Shown here: positions 11,637 through 24,164 of the stretch, piece after piece | Numbering within the stretch: position 1 is the first letter of the stretch | Layout: every line of letters starts with the position of its first letter | From: Cyrtodaria siliqua | Lineage: Eukaryota; Mollusca; Bivalvia; Adapedonta; Hiatellidae | DNA: 64,000 nucleotides | NCBI GenBank assembly: GCA_037043455.1 | Contig: JAWPHD010002639.1 | Coordinates: forward strand, 62,001 to 126,000 | Direction: 5' to 3' | Notes under the pieces: model-generated | The model's database searches: none | The model's input: the letters and a program-made list of their open reading frames with translations, nothing else | What the model was told of the DNA's origin: nothing | Made by a program: the position numbers and the translations under genes

Positions 11637-11649
11637 TTAAGGTATTGTG

Positions 11650-12047
11650 ACAAATTTATTGGGAGTAGACCCTGTAACAATGTATCATGATTATACTTAA
11701 AGTAGTTTGTGATTTATTAATATCTGCACAAGTTGTGACATTCATGACATTATTATCATAAAAATATGTTCATAGTCATGTAATTGTTTACTTCGTTATA
11801 TAAAGATATAAAGATGATGTCTATGTGGGAACTGTTAATAAAGAGTTTAATACAGTGAATTTTGTTTGTTGTTTCTGATATTGTGCAGTCACAATGACAT
11901 TTTTAGACATAGTGTTCAAAAAGAGAGTAAAACGAGAACAAATTGTACATTTCTCAGGTCTCCACTTTAGGTTAGTAAACGGCGTACAGTTTTGGTAGAC
12001 CATATTTTAGCAACAACTCGGGACCAATATAAGCCACATCATTTTGC
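11650..12047. other. Unique AT-rich spacer
   Basis: No gene or repeat seen. The minus-strand 60-residue frame (11821-12003) is not supported. Confidence 0.4.
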
Positions 12048-12699
12048 AAGTACCATTAGGGAAGTTGCCACTAAATTATATGGGTACTAGGAAGGTAGGA
12101 GCCACCGAAGTACATTGGCACTAGTAAGGCAGTAGCCACTAAATTATATGGGTACTAGGAAGGTAGTAGCCACCAAAGTATATGGGCCCTAGTTAGGTAG
12201 TAGCCACCAAAGTCTATTGGCACTAGTAAGGTGGTAGCCATCAAAGTCCATGGGCACTAGAAAGGTGGTAGCCACCAAAGTACATTGCACTAGTAAGGTA
12301 GTAGCCACCAAAGTACATGGGCACTAGGAAGGTAGTAGCCACCAAAGTACATGGGCACTAGGAAGGTGGTAGCCACCAAAGTATATGGACACTAATAAGG
12401 TGGTAGCCACCAAAGTATTTAGGCACTAGTAAGATAGTAGTTACCAAAGTACTTGGGCTCCAATAGGGTAGTAGTCACCAAAGTGTATGGGCACTAGGAA
12501 GGTAGTAGCCACTAATGTACATTGGCACTAGGACGGTGGTAGCCACCAAAGTCCATGGGCACTAGGAAGGTAGTATCCACCAAAGTACATGGGCACTAGG
12601 AAGGTGGTAGCCACCAAAGTACATGGATCCTAGTAAGGTAGTAGCCACCAAAGTCCATTGGCACTAGTAAGGTGGTAGCCACCAAAGTATATGGGCACT

Positions 12700-15600
12700 A
12701 GTACGTTGGAAGACACCAAAGCATTTAGGCACTAGTAAGATAGTAGCCACCAAAGTATTTGGGCACTAGTAAGGTGGTAGCCACCAAAGTCCATTGCCAT
12801 TAGTAAGGTGGTAGACACCAACGTATATGGGCACTAGTAAGGTGGTAGCCACCAAAGTATTTTGGCACTAGTAAGGTAGTAGCCACCAATGTATATGGGC
12901 ACTAGGAAGGTAGAAGCCACAAAAATACATTGGCCCTAGTAAGGTAGTAGCCACCAAAGTCCAATGGCACTAGTAAGGTGGTAGCCACCAAAGTATTTGG
13001 GCACTAGTAAGGTGGTAGCCACCAAAGTATTTAGGCACTAGTGAGATAGTAGCCACCAAAGTATATGGGCACTAGTAAGATAGTAGCCACCAAGGGATAT
13101 GGGCACTAGAAAGGTTGTAGCCACCAAAGTACATTGGCACTAGTAAGGTAGTGGCCTCCAAAGTCTATGGGCACTAGTAAGGTAGTAGCCACAAAAGTAC
13201 ATTGGCACTAGTAAGGTAGTAGCCACCAACGTCCATGGGCACTTGGAATGTAGTAGCCACCAAAGTACATGGGCACTAGGAAGGTGGTAGCCACCATAGT
13301 ACATGGATCCTAGTAAGATGGTAGCCACCAAAGTCCATTGACACTAGTAAGGTGGTAGTCACCAAAGTACATGGGCACTAGTAAGATAGTAGCCACCAAA
13401 GTATATGGGAACTAGGGAGGTAGTAGCCACGAAAGTCCATGGGCACTAGGAAGGTAGTAGCCACCAAAGTCCATGGGCACTAGGAAGGTGGTAGCCACCA
13501 AAGACCATGGGCACTAGGAAGGTGGTAGCCACCAAAGTCCATGGGCTCTAGTAAGGTGGTAGCCATCAGGGTCCGTGGGCACTAGGAAGGTGGTAGCCAC
13601 CAAAGTCAGTGGGCACTAGGAAGGTGGTAGCCACCAAAGTCCATGGGCACTAGGAAGGTAGTAGCCACCAAAGTACATTGGCACTAGTAAGGTGGTAGCC
13701 ACCAAAGTATATGGGCACTAGTAAGATGGTAGCCACCAAAGTATTTGGGCATTAGTAATATAGTAGCCACCGAAGTATTTGGGCACTAGTGGGGAAGTAG
13801 CCACCAATGTTTATGGGCACTAAGAAGGTATTATCCACCAAAATCCATGGGCACTAGGAATGTAGTAGCCACCAAAGTCCATGGGCACTAGGAAGGTGGT
13901 AACCACCAAAGTCCATGTGCACTAGGAAGGTGGTAGCCACCAAAGTACATTGGCACTAGTAAGGTAGTAGCCACCAAAGTCCGTGGGCACTAGGAAGGTA
14001 GTAGCCACCAAAGTCCATGGGCACTAGGAAGGTGGTAGCCACCAAAGTTCATGGGCACTAGGAATGTGGTAACCACCAAAGTCCATGTGCACTAGGAAGG
14101 TAGTAGCCACCAAAGTACATTGGCACTAGTAAGGTAGTAGCCACCAAAGTCCGTGGGCACTAGGAAGGTGGTATCCACCAAAGTACATTGGCACTAGGAA
14201 GGTAGTAGCCACCAAAGTCCATTGGCACTAGTAAGGTAGAAGCCATCAAAGTCCGTGGGCACTAGGAAGGTGGTAGCCACCAAAGTACATGGGCACTAGA
14301 AAGGTGGTAGCCACCAAAGTACAAGGGCCCTAGTATGGCGGTAGCCACCAAAGTACATGGGCACTAGGAAGGTGGTAGCAACCAAAGACCATAGGAAGGT
14401 GGTAACCACAAAAGTCCATGGGCTCTAGTAAGGTGGTAGCCACCAGGGTCCGTAGGCACTAGGAAGGTGGTAGCCACCAAAGTCAGTGGGCACTAGGAAG
14501 GTGGTAGCCACCAAAGTCCATGGGCACTAGGAAGGTAGTAGCCACCAAAGTACATTGGCACTAGTAAGGTGGTAGCCACCAAAGTATATGGGCACTAGTA
14601 AGATGGTAGCCACCAAAGTATTTGGGCATTAGTAATATAGTAGCCACCGAAGTATTTGGGCACTAGTGGGAAAGAAACCACCAAAGTATATGGACACTAA
14701 GAAAGTATTATCAACCTAAATCCATGGGCACTAGGAATGTAGTAGCCACCAAAGTCCATGGGCACTAGGAAGGTGGAAGTCACTAAAGACCATCGGCACT
14801 AGGTGGCACTAGGAAGGTGGTAGCCACCAAAGTCTATGGGCACTAGTAAGGTGGTAGCCACCAAAGTCCATGGGCACTAGTATTGTGGTAGCCACCAAAG
14901 TATATGGGCACTAGTAAGGTGGTAACTACCAAAGTATTTAGGCACTAGTAAGATAGTAGCCACCAAAGTATTTGGGCACCAATAGGGTAGTAGCCACCAA
15001 AGTACATGGGCACTAGGAAGGTAGTAGCCACCAAAGCACATGGGCCCTAGGAAGGTAGTAGCCACCAAAGTCCATTGGCACTAGTAAGGTGGTAGCCACC
15101 AAAGTATATGGACACTAGTAAGATAGTAGCCACCAAAGTATTTGGGCACTAGTAAGGTGGTAGCCACCAAAGTCCATTGCCATTAGTAAGGTGGTAGACA
15201 CCAAAGTATATGGGCACTAATAAGGTGGTAGCCACCAAAGTATTTGGGCACTAGTAAGGTAGTAGCCACCAATGTATATGGGCACTAGGAAGGTAGAAGC
15301 CACAAAAATACATTGGCCCTAGTAAGGTAGTAGCCACCAAAGTCCATTGGCACTAGTAAGGTGGTAGCCACCAAAGTATTTGGGCACTAGTAAGGTGGTA
15401 GCCACCATAGTATTTAGGCACTAGTGAGATAGTAGCCACCAAAGTATATGGGCACTAGTAAGATAGTAGCCACCAAGGGATATGGGCACTAGAAAGGTAG
15501 TAGTCACCAAAGTACATTGGCACTAGTAAGGTAGTGGCCTCCAAAGTCTATGGGCACTAGTAAGGTAGTAGCCACAAAAGTACATTGGCACTAGCAAGGT

Positions 15601-18600
15601 AGTAGCCACCAACGTCCATGGGCACTTGGAATGTAGTAGCCACCAAAGTACATGGGCACTAGGAAGGTGGTAGCCACCAAAGTACATGGACCCTAGTAAG
15701 ATGGTAGCCACCAAAGTCCATTGACACTAGTAAGGTGGTAGTCACCAAAGTACATGGGCACTAGTAAGATAGTAGCCACCAAAGTATATGGGAACTAGGG
15801 AGGTAGTAGCCACGAAGGTCCATGGGCACTAGGAAGATAGTAGCCACCAAAGTCCCTGGGCACTAGGAAGGTGGTAGCCACCAAAGTCCATGGGCACTAG
15901 GAAGGTAGTAGCCACCAAAGTACATTAACAATAGTAAGGTAGTAGCCACCAAAGTCAGTGGGCACTAGGAAGGTAGTAGCCACCAAAGTATATTGGCACT
16001 AGGAAGGTGGTAGCCACCAAAGTACATTGCACTAGTAAGGTAGTAGCCACCAAAGTACATGGGCACTAGGAAGGTAGTAGCCACCAAAGTACATGGGCCC
16101 TAGTAAGGTAGTAGCCACCAAAGTCCATTGGCACTAGTAAGGTGGTAGCCACCAAAGTATATGGACAATAGTAAGGTGGTAGCCACAAGAGGAAGGTAGT
16201 AGCCACCAAAGTCCATTGGCACTAGTAAGGTGGTAGCCACCAAAGTATATGGACACTAGTAAGGTGGTAGCCACAAAAGGAAGGTAGTAGCCACCAAAGT
16301 CCATGGGCACTAGGACGGTGGTAGCCACTAATGTACGTTGGCACTAGGACGGTGGTAGCCACCAAAATCCATGGGCACTATGAAGGTAGTAGCCACCAAA
16401 GTCCATGGGCACTAGGAAGGTGGTAGCCACCAAAGTACATGGATCCTAGTAAGGTAGTAGCCACCAAAGTCCATTGGCACTAGTAAGGTGGTAGCCACCA
16501 AAGTATATGGGCACTGGTACGGTGGAAGACACCAAAGCATTTAGGCACTAGTAAGATAGTAGCCACCAAAGTATTTGGGCACTAGTAAGGTGGTAGCCAC
16601 CAAAGTCCATTGCCATTAGTAAGGTGGTAGCCACCAAAGTATATGGGCACTAGTAAGGTGGTAGCCACCAAAGTATTTGGGCACTAGTAAGGTAGTAGCC
16701 ACCAATGTATATGGGCACTAGGAAGGTAGAAGCCACAAAAATACATTGGCCCTAGTAAGGTAGTAGCCACCAAAGTCCATTGGCACTAGTAAGGTGGTAG
16801 CCACCAAAGTATTTGGGCACTAGTAAGGTGGTAGCCACCAAAGTATTTAGGCACTAGTGAGATAGTAGCCACCAAAGTCCATGGGCACTAGGAAGGTGGA
16901 AGCCACCAAAGTACATTGGCACTAGGAAGGTGGTAGCCACCAAAGTACATTGCACTAGTAAGGTAGTAGCCACCAAAGTACATGGGCACTAGGAAGGTAG
17001 TAGCCACCAAAGTACATGGGCCCTAGTAAGGTAGTAGCCACCAAAGTCCATTGGCACTAGTAAGGTGGTAGCCACCAAAGTATATGGACACTAGTAAGGT
17101 GGTAGCCACAAGAGGAAGGTAGTAGCCACCAAAGTCCATTGGCACTAGTAAGGTGGTAGCCACCAAAGTATATGGACACTAGTAAGGTGGTAGCCACAAA
17201 AGGAAGGTAGTAGCCACCAAAGTCCATGGGCACTAGGACGGTGGTAGCCACTAATGTACGTTGGCACTAGGACGGTGGTAGCCACCAAAGTCCATGGGCA
17301 CTAGGAAGGTAGTAGCCACCAAAGTCCATGGGCACTAGGAAGGTGGTAGCCACCAAAGTACATGGATCCTAGTAAGGTAGTAGCCACCAAAGTCCATTGG
17401 CACTAGTAAGGTGGTAGCCACCAAAGTATATGGGCACTGGTACGGTGGAAGACACCAAAGCATTTAGGCACTAGTAAGATAGTAGCCACCAAAGTATTTG
17501 GGCACTAGTAAGGTGGTAGCCACCAAAGTCCATTGCCATTAGTAAGGTGGTAGCCACCAAAGTATATGGGCACTAGTAAGGTGGTAGCCACCAAAGTATT
17601 TGGGCACTAGTAAGGTAGTAGCCACCAATGTATATGGGCACTAGGAAGGTAGAAGCCACAAAAATACATTGGCCCTAGTAAGGTAGTAGCCACCAAAGTC
17701 CATTGGCACTAGTAAGGTGGTAGCCACCAAAGTATTTGGGCACTAGTAAGGTGGTAGCCACCAAAGTATTTAGGCACTAGTGAGATAGTAGCCACCAAAG
17801 TCCATGGGCACTAGGAAGGTGGAAGCCACCAACGTCCATGGGCACTTGGAATGTAGTAGCCACCAAAGTACATGGGCACTAGGAAGGTGGTAGCCACCAA
17901 AGTACATGGACCCTAGTAAGATGGTAGCCACCAAAGTCCATTGACACTAGTAAGGTGGTAGTCACCAAAGTACATGGGCACTAGTAAGATAGTAGCCACC
18001 AAAGTATATGGGAACTAGGGAGGTAGTAGCCACGAAGGTCCATGGGCACTAGGAAGGTAGTAGCCACCAAAGTCCATGGGCACTAGGAAGGTGGTAGCCA
18101 CCAAAGTCCATGGGCACTAGGAAGGTAGTAGCCACCAAAGTACATTGGCAATAGTAAGGTAGTAGCCACCAAAGTCCGTGGGCACTAGGAAGGTAGTAGC
18201 CACCAAAGTATATTGGCACTAGGAAGGTGGTAGCCACCAAAGTACATTGCACTAGTAAGGTAGTAGCCACCAAAGTACATGGGCACTAGGAAAATAGTAG
18301 CCACCAAAGTACATGGGCCCTAGTAAGGTAGTAGCCACCAAAGTCCATTGGCACTAGTAAGGTGGTAGCCACCAAAGTATATGGACACTAGTAAGGTGGT
18401 AGCCACAAGAGGAAGGTAGTAGCCACCAAAGTCCATTGGCACTAGTAAGGTGGTAGCCACCAAAGTATATGGACACTAGTAAGGTGGTAGCCACAAAAGG
18501 AAGGTAGTAGCCACCAAAGTCCATGGGCACTAGGACGGTGGTAGCCACTAATGTACGTTGGCACTAGGACGGTGGTAGCCACCAAAGTCCATGGGCACTA

Positions 18601-21600
18601 GGAAGGTAGTAGCCACCAAAGTCCATGGGCACTAGGAAGGTGGTAGCCACCAAAGTACATGGATCCTAGTGAGGTAGTAGCCACCAAAGTCCATTGGCAC
18701 TAGTAAGGTGGTAGCCACCAAAGTATATGGGCACTGGTACGGTGGAAGACACCAAAGCATTTAGGCACTAGTAAGATAGTAGCCACCAAAGTATTTGGGC
18801 ACTAGTAAGGTGGTAGCCACCAAAGTCCATTGCCATTAGTAAGGTGGTAGCCACCAAAGTATATGGGCACTAGTAATGTGGTAGCCACCAAAGTATTTGG
18901 GCACTAGTAAGGTAGTAGCCACCAATGTATATGGGCACTAGGAAGGTAGAAGCCACAAAAATACATTGGCCCTAGTAAGGTAGTAGCCACCAAAGTCCAT
19001 TGGCACTAGTAAGGTAGTAGCCACCAAAGTATTTGGGCACTAGTAAGGTGGTAGCCACCAAAGTATTTAGGCACTAGTGCTATAGTAGCCACCAAAGTAT
19101 ATGGGAACTAGGGAGGTAGTAGCCACGAAGGTCCATGGGCACTAGGAAGGTAGTAGCCACCAAAGTCCATGGGCACTAGGAAGGTGGTAGCCACCAAAGT
19201 CCATGGCCACTAGGAAGGTAGTAGCCACCAAAGTACATTGGCAATAGTAAGGTAGTAGCCACCAAAGTCCGTGGGCACTAGGAAGGTAGTAGCCACCAAA
19301 GTATATTGGCACTAGGAAGGTGGTAGCCACCAAAGTACATTGCACTAGTAAGGTAGTAGCCACCAAAGTACATGGGCACTAGGAAGGTAGTAGCCACCAA
19401 AGTACATGGGCCCTAGTAAGGTAGTAGCCACCAAAGTCCATTGGCACTAGTAAGGTGGTAGCCACCAAAGTATATGGACACTAGTAAGGTGGTAGCCACA
19501 AGAGGAAGGTAGTAGCCACCAAAGTCAATTGGCACTAGTAAGGTGGTAGCCACCAAAGTATATGGACACTAGTAAGGTGGTAGCCACATAAGGAAGGTAG
19601 TAGCCACCAAAGTCCATGGGCACTAGGACGGTGGTAGCCACTAATGTACGTTGGCACTAGGACGGTGGTAGCCACCAAAGTCCATGGGCACTAGGAAGGT
19701 AGTAGCCACCAAAGTCCATGGGCACTAGGAAGGTGGTAGCCACCAAAGTACATGGATCCTAGTAAGGTAGTAGCCACCAAAGTCCATTGGCACTAGTAAG
19801 GTGGTAGCCACCAAAGTATATGGGCACTGGTACGGTGGAAGACACCAAAGCATTTAGGCACTAGTAAGATAGTAGCCACCAAAGTATTTGGGCACTAGTA
19901 AGGTGGTAGCCACCAAAGTTCATTGCCATTAGTAAGGTGGTAGCCACCAAAGTATATGGGCACTAGTAAGGTGGTAGCCACCAAAGTATTTGGGCACTAG
20001 TAAGGTAGTAGCCACCAATGTATATGGGCACTAGGAAGGTAGAAGCCACAAAAATACATTGGCCCTAGTAAGGTAGTAGCCACCAAAGTCCATTGGCACT
20101 AGTAAGGTGGTAGCCACCAAAGTATTTGGGCACTAGTAAGGTGGTAGCCACCAAAGTATTTAGGCACTAGTGAGATAGTAGCCACCAAAGTATATGGGCA
20201 CTAGTAAGATAGTAGCCACCAAGGTATATGGGCACTAGAAAGGTAGTAGCCACCAAAGTACATTGGCACTAGTAAGGTAGTGGCCTCCAAAGTCCATGGG
20301 CACTAGTAAGGTAGTAGCCACCAAAGTACATTGGCACTAGTAAGGTAGTAGCCACCAAAGTCCGTGGGCACTAGGAAGGTAGTAGCCACCAAAGTACATT
20401 GGCACTAGGAAGGTAGTAGCCACCAAAGTCCATGGGCACTAGGAAGGTGGTAGCCACCAAAGTCCATGGGCACTAGGAAGGTGGTAACCACCAAAGTGCA
20501 TTGGCACTAGTAAGGTAGTAGCCACCAAAATCCGTGGGCACTAGGAGGGTGGTAGCCACCAAAGTCCATGGGCACTAAGAAGGTAGTAGCCACCAAAGTA
20601 CATTGGCACTAGTAAGGTAGTAGCCATTAAAGTCCGTGGGCACTAGGAAGGCGGTAGCCACCAAAGTACATTGGCACTAGGAAGGTAGTTGCCACCAAAG
20701 TACATGGACACTAGAAAGGTGGTAGCCACCAAAGTGCATGGGCCCTAGTATGGCGGTAGCCACCAAAGTACATGGGCACTAGGAAGGTGGTAGCAACCAA
20801 AGACCATGGGCACTAGGAAGGTGGTAGCCACCAAAGTCCATGGGCACTAGGAAGGTAGTAGCCACCAAAGTACATTGGCACTAGTAAGGTGGTAGCCACC
20901 AAAGTATATGGGCACTAGTAAGATGGTAGCCATCAGGGTCCGTGGGCACTAGGAAGGTGGTAGCCACCAAAGGCAGTGGGCACTAGGAAGGTGGTAGCCA
21001 CCAAAGTCCATGGGCACTAGGAAGGTAGTAGCCACCAAAGTACATTGGCACTAGTAAGGTGGTAGCCACCAAAGTATATGGGCACTAGTAAGATGGTAGC
21101 CACCAAAGTATTTGGTCATTAGTAATATAGTAGCCACCGAAGTATTTGGGCACTAGTGGGGAAGTAGCCACCAATGTTTATGGGCACTAAGAAGGTATTA
21201 TCCACCAAAATCCATGGGCACTAGGAATGTAGTAGCCACCAAAGTCCATGGGCCCTAGTATGGCGGTAGCCACCAAAGTACATGGGCACTAGGAAGGTGG
21301 TAGCAACCAAAGACCATGGGCACTAGGAAGGTGGTAGCCACCAAAGTCCATGGGCTCTAGTAAGGTGGTAGCCATCAGGGTCCGTGGGCACTAGGAAGGT
21401 GGTAGCCACCAAAGTCAGTGGGCACTAGGAAGGTGGTAGCCACCAAAGTCCATGGGCACTAGGAAGGTAGTAGCCACCAAAGTACATTGGCACTAGTAAG
21501 GTGGTAGCCACCAAAGTATATGGGCACTAGTAAGATGGTAGCCACCAAAGTATTTGGGTATTAGTAATATAGTAGCCACCGAAGTATTTGGGCACTAGTG

Positions 21601-22870
21601 GGGAAGTAGCCACCAATGTTTATGGGCACTAAGAAGGTATTATCCACCAAATTCCATGGGCACTAGGAATGTAGTAGCCACCAAAGTCCATGGGCACTAG
21701 GAAGGTGGTAACCACCAAAGTCCATGTGCACTAGGAAGGTGGTAGCCACCAAAGTACATTGGCACTAGTAAGGTAGTAGCCACCAAAGTCCGTGGGCACT
21801 AGGAAGGTAGTAGCCACCAAAGTCCATGGGCACTAGGAAGGTTGTAGCCACCAAAGTTCATGGGCACTAGGAATGTGGTAACCACCAAAGTCCATGTGCA
21901 CTAGGAAGGTAGTAGCCACCAAAGTACATTGGCACTAGTAAGGTAGTAGCCACCAAAGTCCGTGGGCACTAGGAAGGTGGTTGCCACCAAAGTACATTGG
22001 CACTAGGAAGGTAGTAGCCACCAAAGTACATTGGCACTAGTAAGGTAGAAGCCATCAAAGTCCGTGGGCACTAGGAAGGTGGTAGCCACCAAAGTACAAG
22101 GGCACTAGAAAGGTGGTAGCCACCAAAGTACAAGGGCCCTAGTATGGCGGTAGCCACCAAAGTACATGGGCACTAGGAAGGTGGTAGCAACCAAAGACCA
22201 TAGGAAGGTGGTAACCACCAAAGTCCATGGGCTCTAGTAAGGTGGTAGCCACCAGGGTCCGTAGGCACTAGGAAGGTGGTAGCCACCAAAGTCAGTGGGC
22301 ACTAGGAAGGTGGTAGCCACCAAAGTCCATGGGCACTAGGAAGGTAGTAGCCACCAAAGTACATTGGCACTAGTAAGGTGGTAGCCACCAAAGTATATGG
22401 GCACTAGTAAGATGGTAGCCACCAAAGTATTTGGGCATTAGTAATATAGTAGCCACCGAAGTATTTGGGCACTAGTGGGAAAGAAACCACCAAAGTATAT
22501 GGACACTAAGAAGGTATTATCAACCTAAATCCATGGGCACTAGGAATGTAGTAGCCACCAAAGTCCATGGGCACTAGGAAGGTGGAAGTCACCAAAGACC
22601 ATCGGCACTAGGTGGCACTAGGAAGGTGGTAGCCACCAAAGTCTATGGGCCCTAGTAAGGTGGTAGCCACCAAAGTCCATGGGCACTAGTATTGTGGTAG
22701 CCACCAAAGTATATGGGCACTAGTAAGGTGGTAACTACCAAAGTATTTAGGCACTAGTAAGATAGAAGCCACCAAAGTATTTGGGCACCAATAGAGTAGC
22801 CACCAAAGTATACGGGCACTAGGAAGGTAATAGCCACCAAAGTACATTGGCACTAGGACGGTAGTAGCCA
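12700..22870 (-). repeat. Long-range duplications within the 34-bp array
   Basis: Unusual unit strings recur at distance. The block around 13140-13331 recurs at 15523-15714 (offset 2383), and the block around 14877-15068 recurs at 22686-22874 (offset about 7809). The marker catcggcactaggtggcact occurs near 14792 and 22600. Runs with catcagggtccgtgggcac occur near 13565, 20932 and 21372. These show multi-kilobase copying inside the array. Confidence 0.8.
16100..20160 (-). repeat. Higher-order repeats within the 34-bp array
   Basis: A rare truncated unit, agccacaagaggaaggtag, marks four blocks at 16181, 17104, 18401 and 19494. Spacings are 923, 1297 and 1093 bp. Flanking units, including catttaggcactagtaagat and the gccacaaaaatacattggcc variant, recur in the same order. 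The spacing differences (374, 204 and 170) are all exact multiples of 34, so the blocks differ by whole units. Confidence 0.9.
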
Positions 22871-23129
22871 CCAAACTCCATGGGCACTAGGAAGGTAGTA
22901 GCCACCAAATACATTAGCACTAGTAAGGTAGTAGCCACCAAAGTCCATTGGCACTAGTAAGGTGGTAGCCACCAAAGTATATGGGTACTAGTCAGGTATT
23001 AGCCACCAAAGTGAATAGGCTACTACCTAAGTACAAGGGCTCTGGTAAGGTAGTAGCCCCGAAAGTACATGAGCACTAGTAAGGTAGTGGTCTAAAACCA
23101 TTCGGTTATTAGGTCTGTTTGTCAAGCGA

Positions 23130-23885
23130 GAATGATAGTCCGGCAGATACATGCCCTTTTTGGACATAACCTGGATTTGGGGTCCATAATATATTGCATT
23201 ATATGATGACTTTGCTGGGCCACCATACTTTCAATCAGGATATGATCGGACCGATTTCAACGGATTTCGCTAGGTATTGGTATTCTATATGACGCTAGTA
23301 CAGTGTGTATCCCGCAGGTTTGTTGGAAATACCCATCTCACACTTGTCAGCCAGTTATACTTAGCATTATATGATGATTTTGCTGGGCCACTTTACTTTC
23401 AATCGGGATATGATCAGACCGATTTCAACGGATCTAGCTAGGTATTGGTGTTCTATATGACGCTAGTATAGTGTTTACTCCTCATGTTTGTTGAAAATAC
23501 TCATCCCACAAACATTGATTAGGCTTTTCCGCCAGATATATATTGCATTATCTGATGACTTTGATGGGCCACCATACTATGATCGGACCGATTTCGACTG
23601 ATATCGCTAGGTATTGGTATTCTATATGACGCTAGTATAGTGTGTACCCCACAGGTTTGTTTAAAATACCCATCCCACATACCCCAAATAGGCTTATCAG
23701 CCAGTTATACATAGCTAAATATATGATGATTTTGCTGGGCCACCACACTTTCAATCGGGATATGATCGTACCGATTTCAACGGATCTCGCTAGATCATAT
23801 CCCGATTGAAATTATGGTGGCCCAGCAAAATCAACATAATTATAATGCTATGTATAACTGGCTGAAAAGCCTTATTGGGGTATTA
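23130..23885 (+). repeat. ~170-bp satellite, four units plus an inverted partial unit
   Basis: Units begin near 23196, 23364, 23545 and 23714 (gcattatatgatgattttgc). Spacings are 168, 181 and 169 bp. The core contains gaccgatttcaacggat and ctatatgacgctagta. The last unit is followed at 23793-23880 by an inverted copy (gatcatatcccgattgaaat), so the end forms a hairpin with 23750-23768. Tandem ~160-170-bp repeats are common in bivalve genomes. Confidence 0.85.
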
Positions 23886-24164
23886 TTTTGACTATTCCAT
23901 GATGACAGGATGGCATCGTTAAATAAAAACATAAACAAAAAAGTGAAAAATTAAAAACGCAAAAAAAATAATGCTCAATGGTGACAGCGTGACATCATTA
24001 AGATTCTTCAAGTATACGGTCTGAAGATACAGAATCTGTATGGAACAAAAATCCGGGTCAAGAGTTGGATATCTGCCGGACTAGTGTGATCTGCGTATTT
24101 AGTAATATTCACGGTAGTGTGTTTCTTACACGTTCTCAAACTCCGCCTATCTCCGCCCATCTAA
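23886..24164. other. Unique DNA
   Basis: A-rich stretch and otherwise unremarkable sequence; no gene seen. Confidence 0.4.

Larger units (their letters stand above)
12048..23093 (-). repeat. 34-bp minisatellite array, inverted, ~11 kb
   Basis: This is the reverse complement of the 1303-5207 repeat. On the plus strand the unit reads ccaccaaagtacatgggcac then taggaaggtggtag; there are ~325 units. Two unit types alternate irregularly (actaggaagg versus actagtaagg, and acatgg/tatttg/ccattg variants). Some units are cut short, such as gtagccacaagaggaaggta. Many units contain the dyad ggtgg-tag-ccacc. The minus-strand 60-74-residue frames are the same repeat-derived peptides as in the forward array. 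The left edge is degenerate (gtagccactaaattatatgg) and the right edge decays at 23010-23093. Confidence 0.97.

Noticed and set aside
13140..22874. Minus-strand 60-74-residue frames in the inverted array
   Set aside because: Same repeat translations as in the forward array.
1303..23093. CRISPR-like array
   Set aside because: Units abut directly with no unique spacers, all positions belong to the 34-bp unit, and the genome is eukaryotic.
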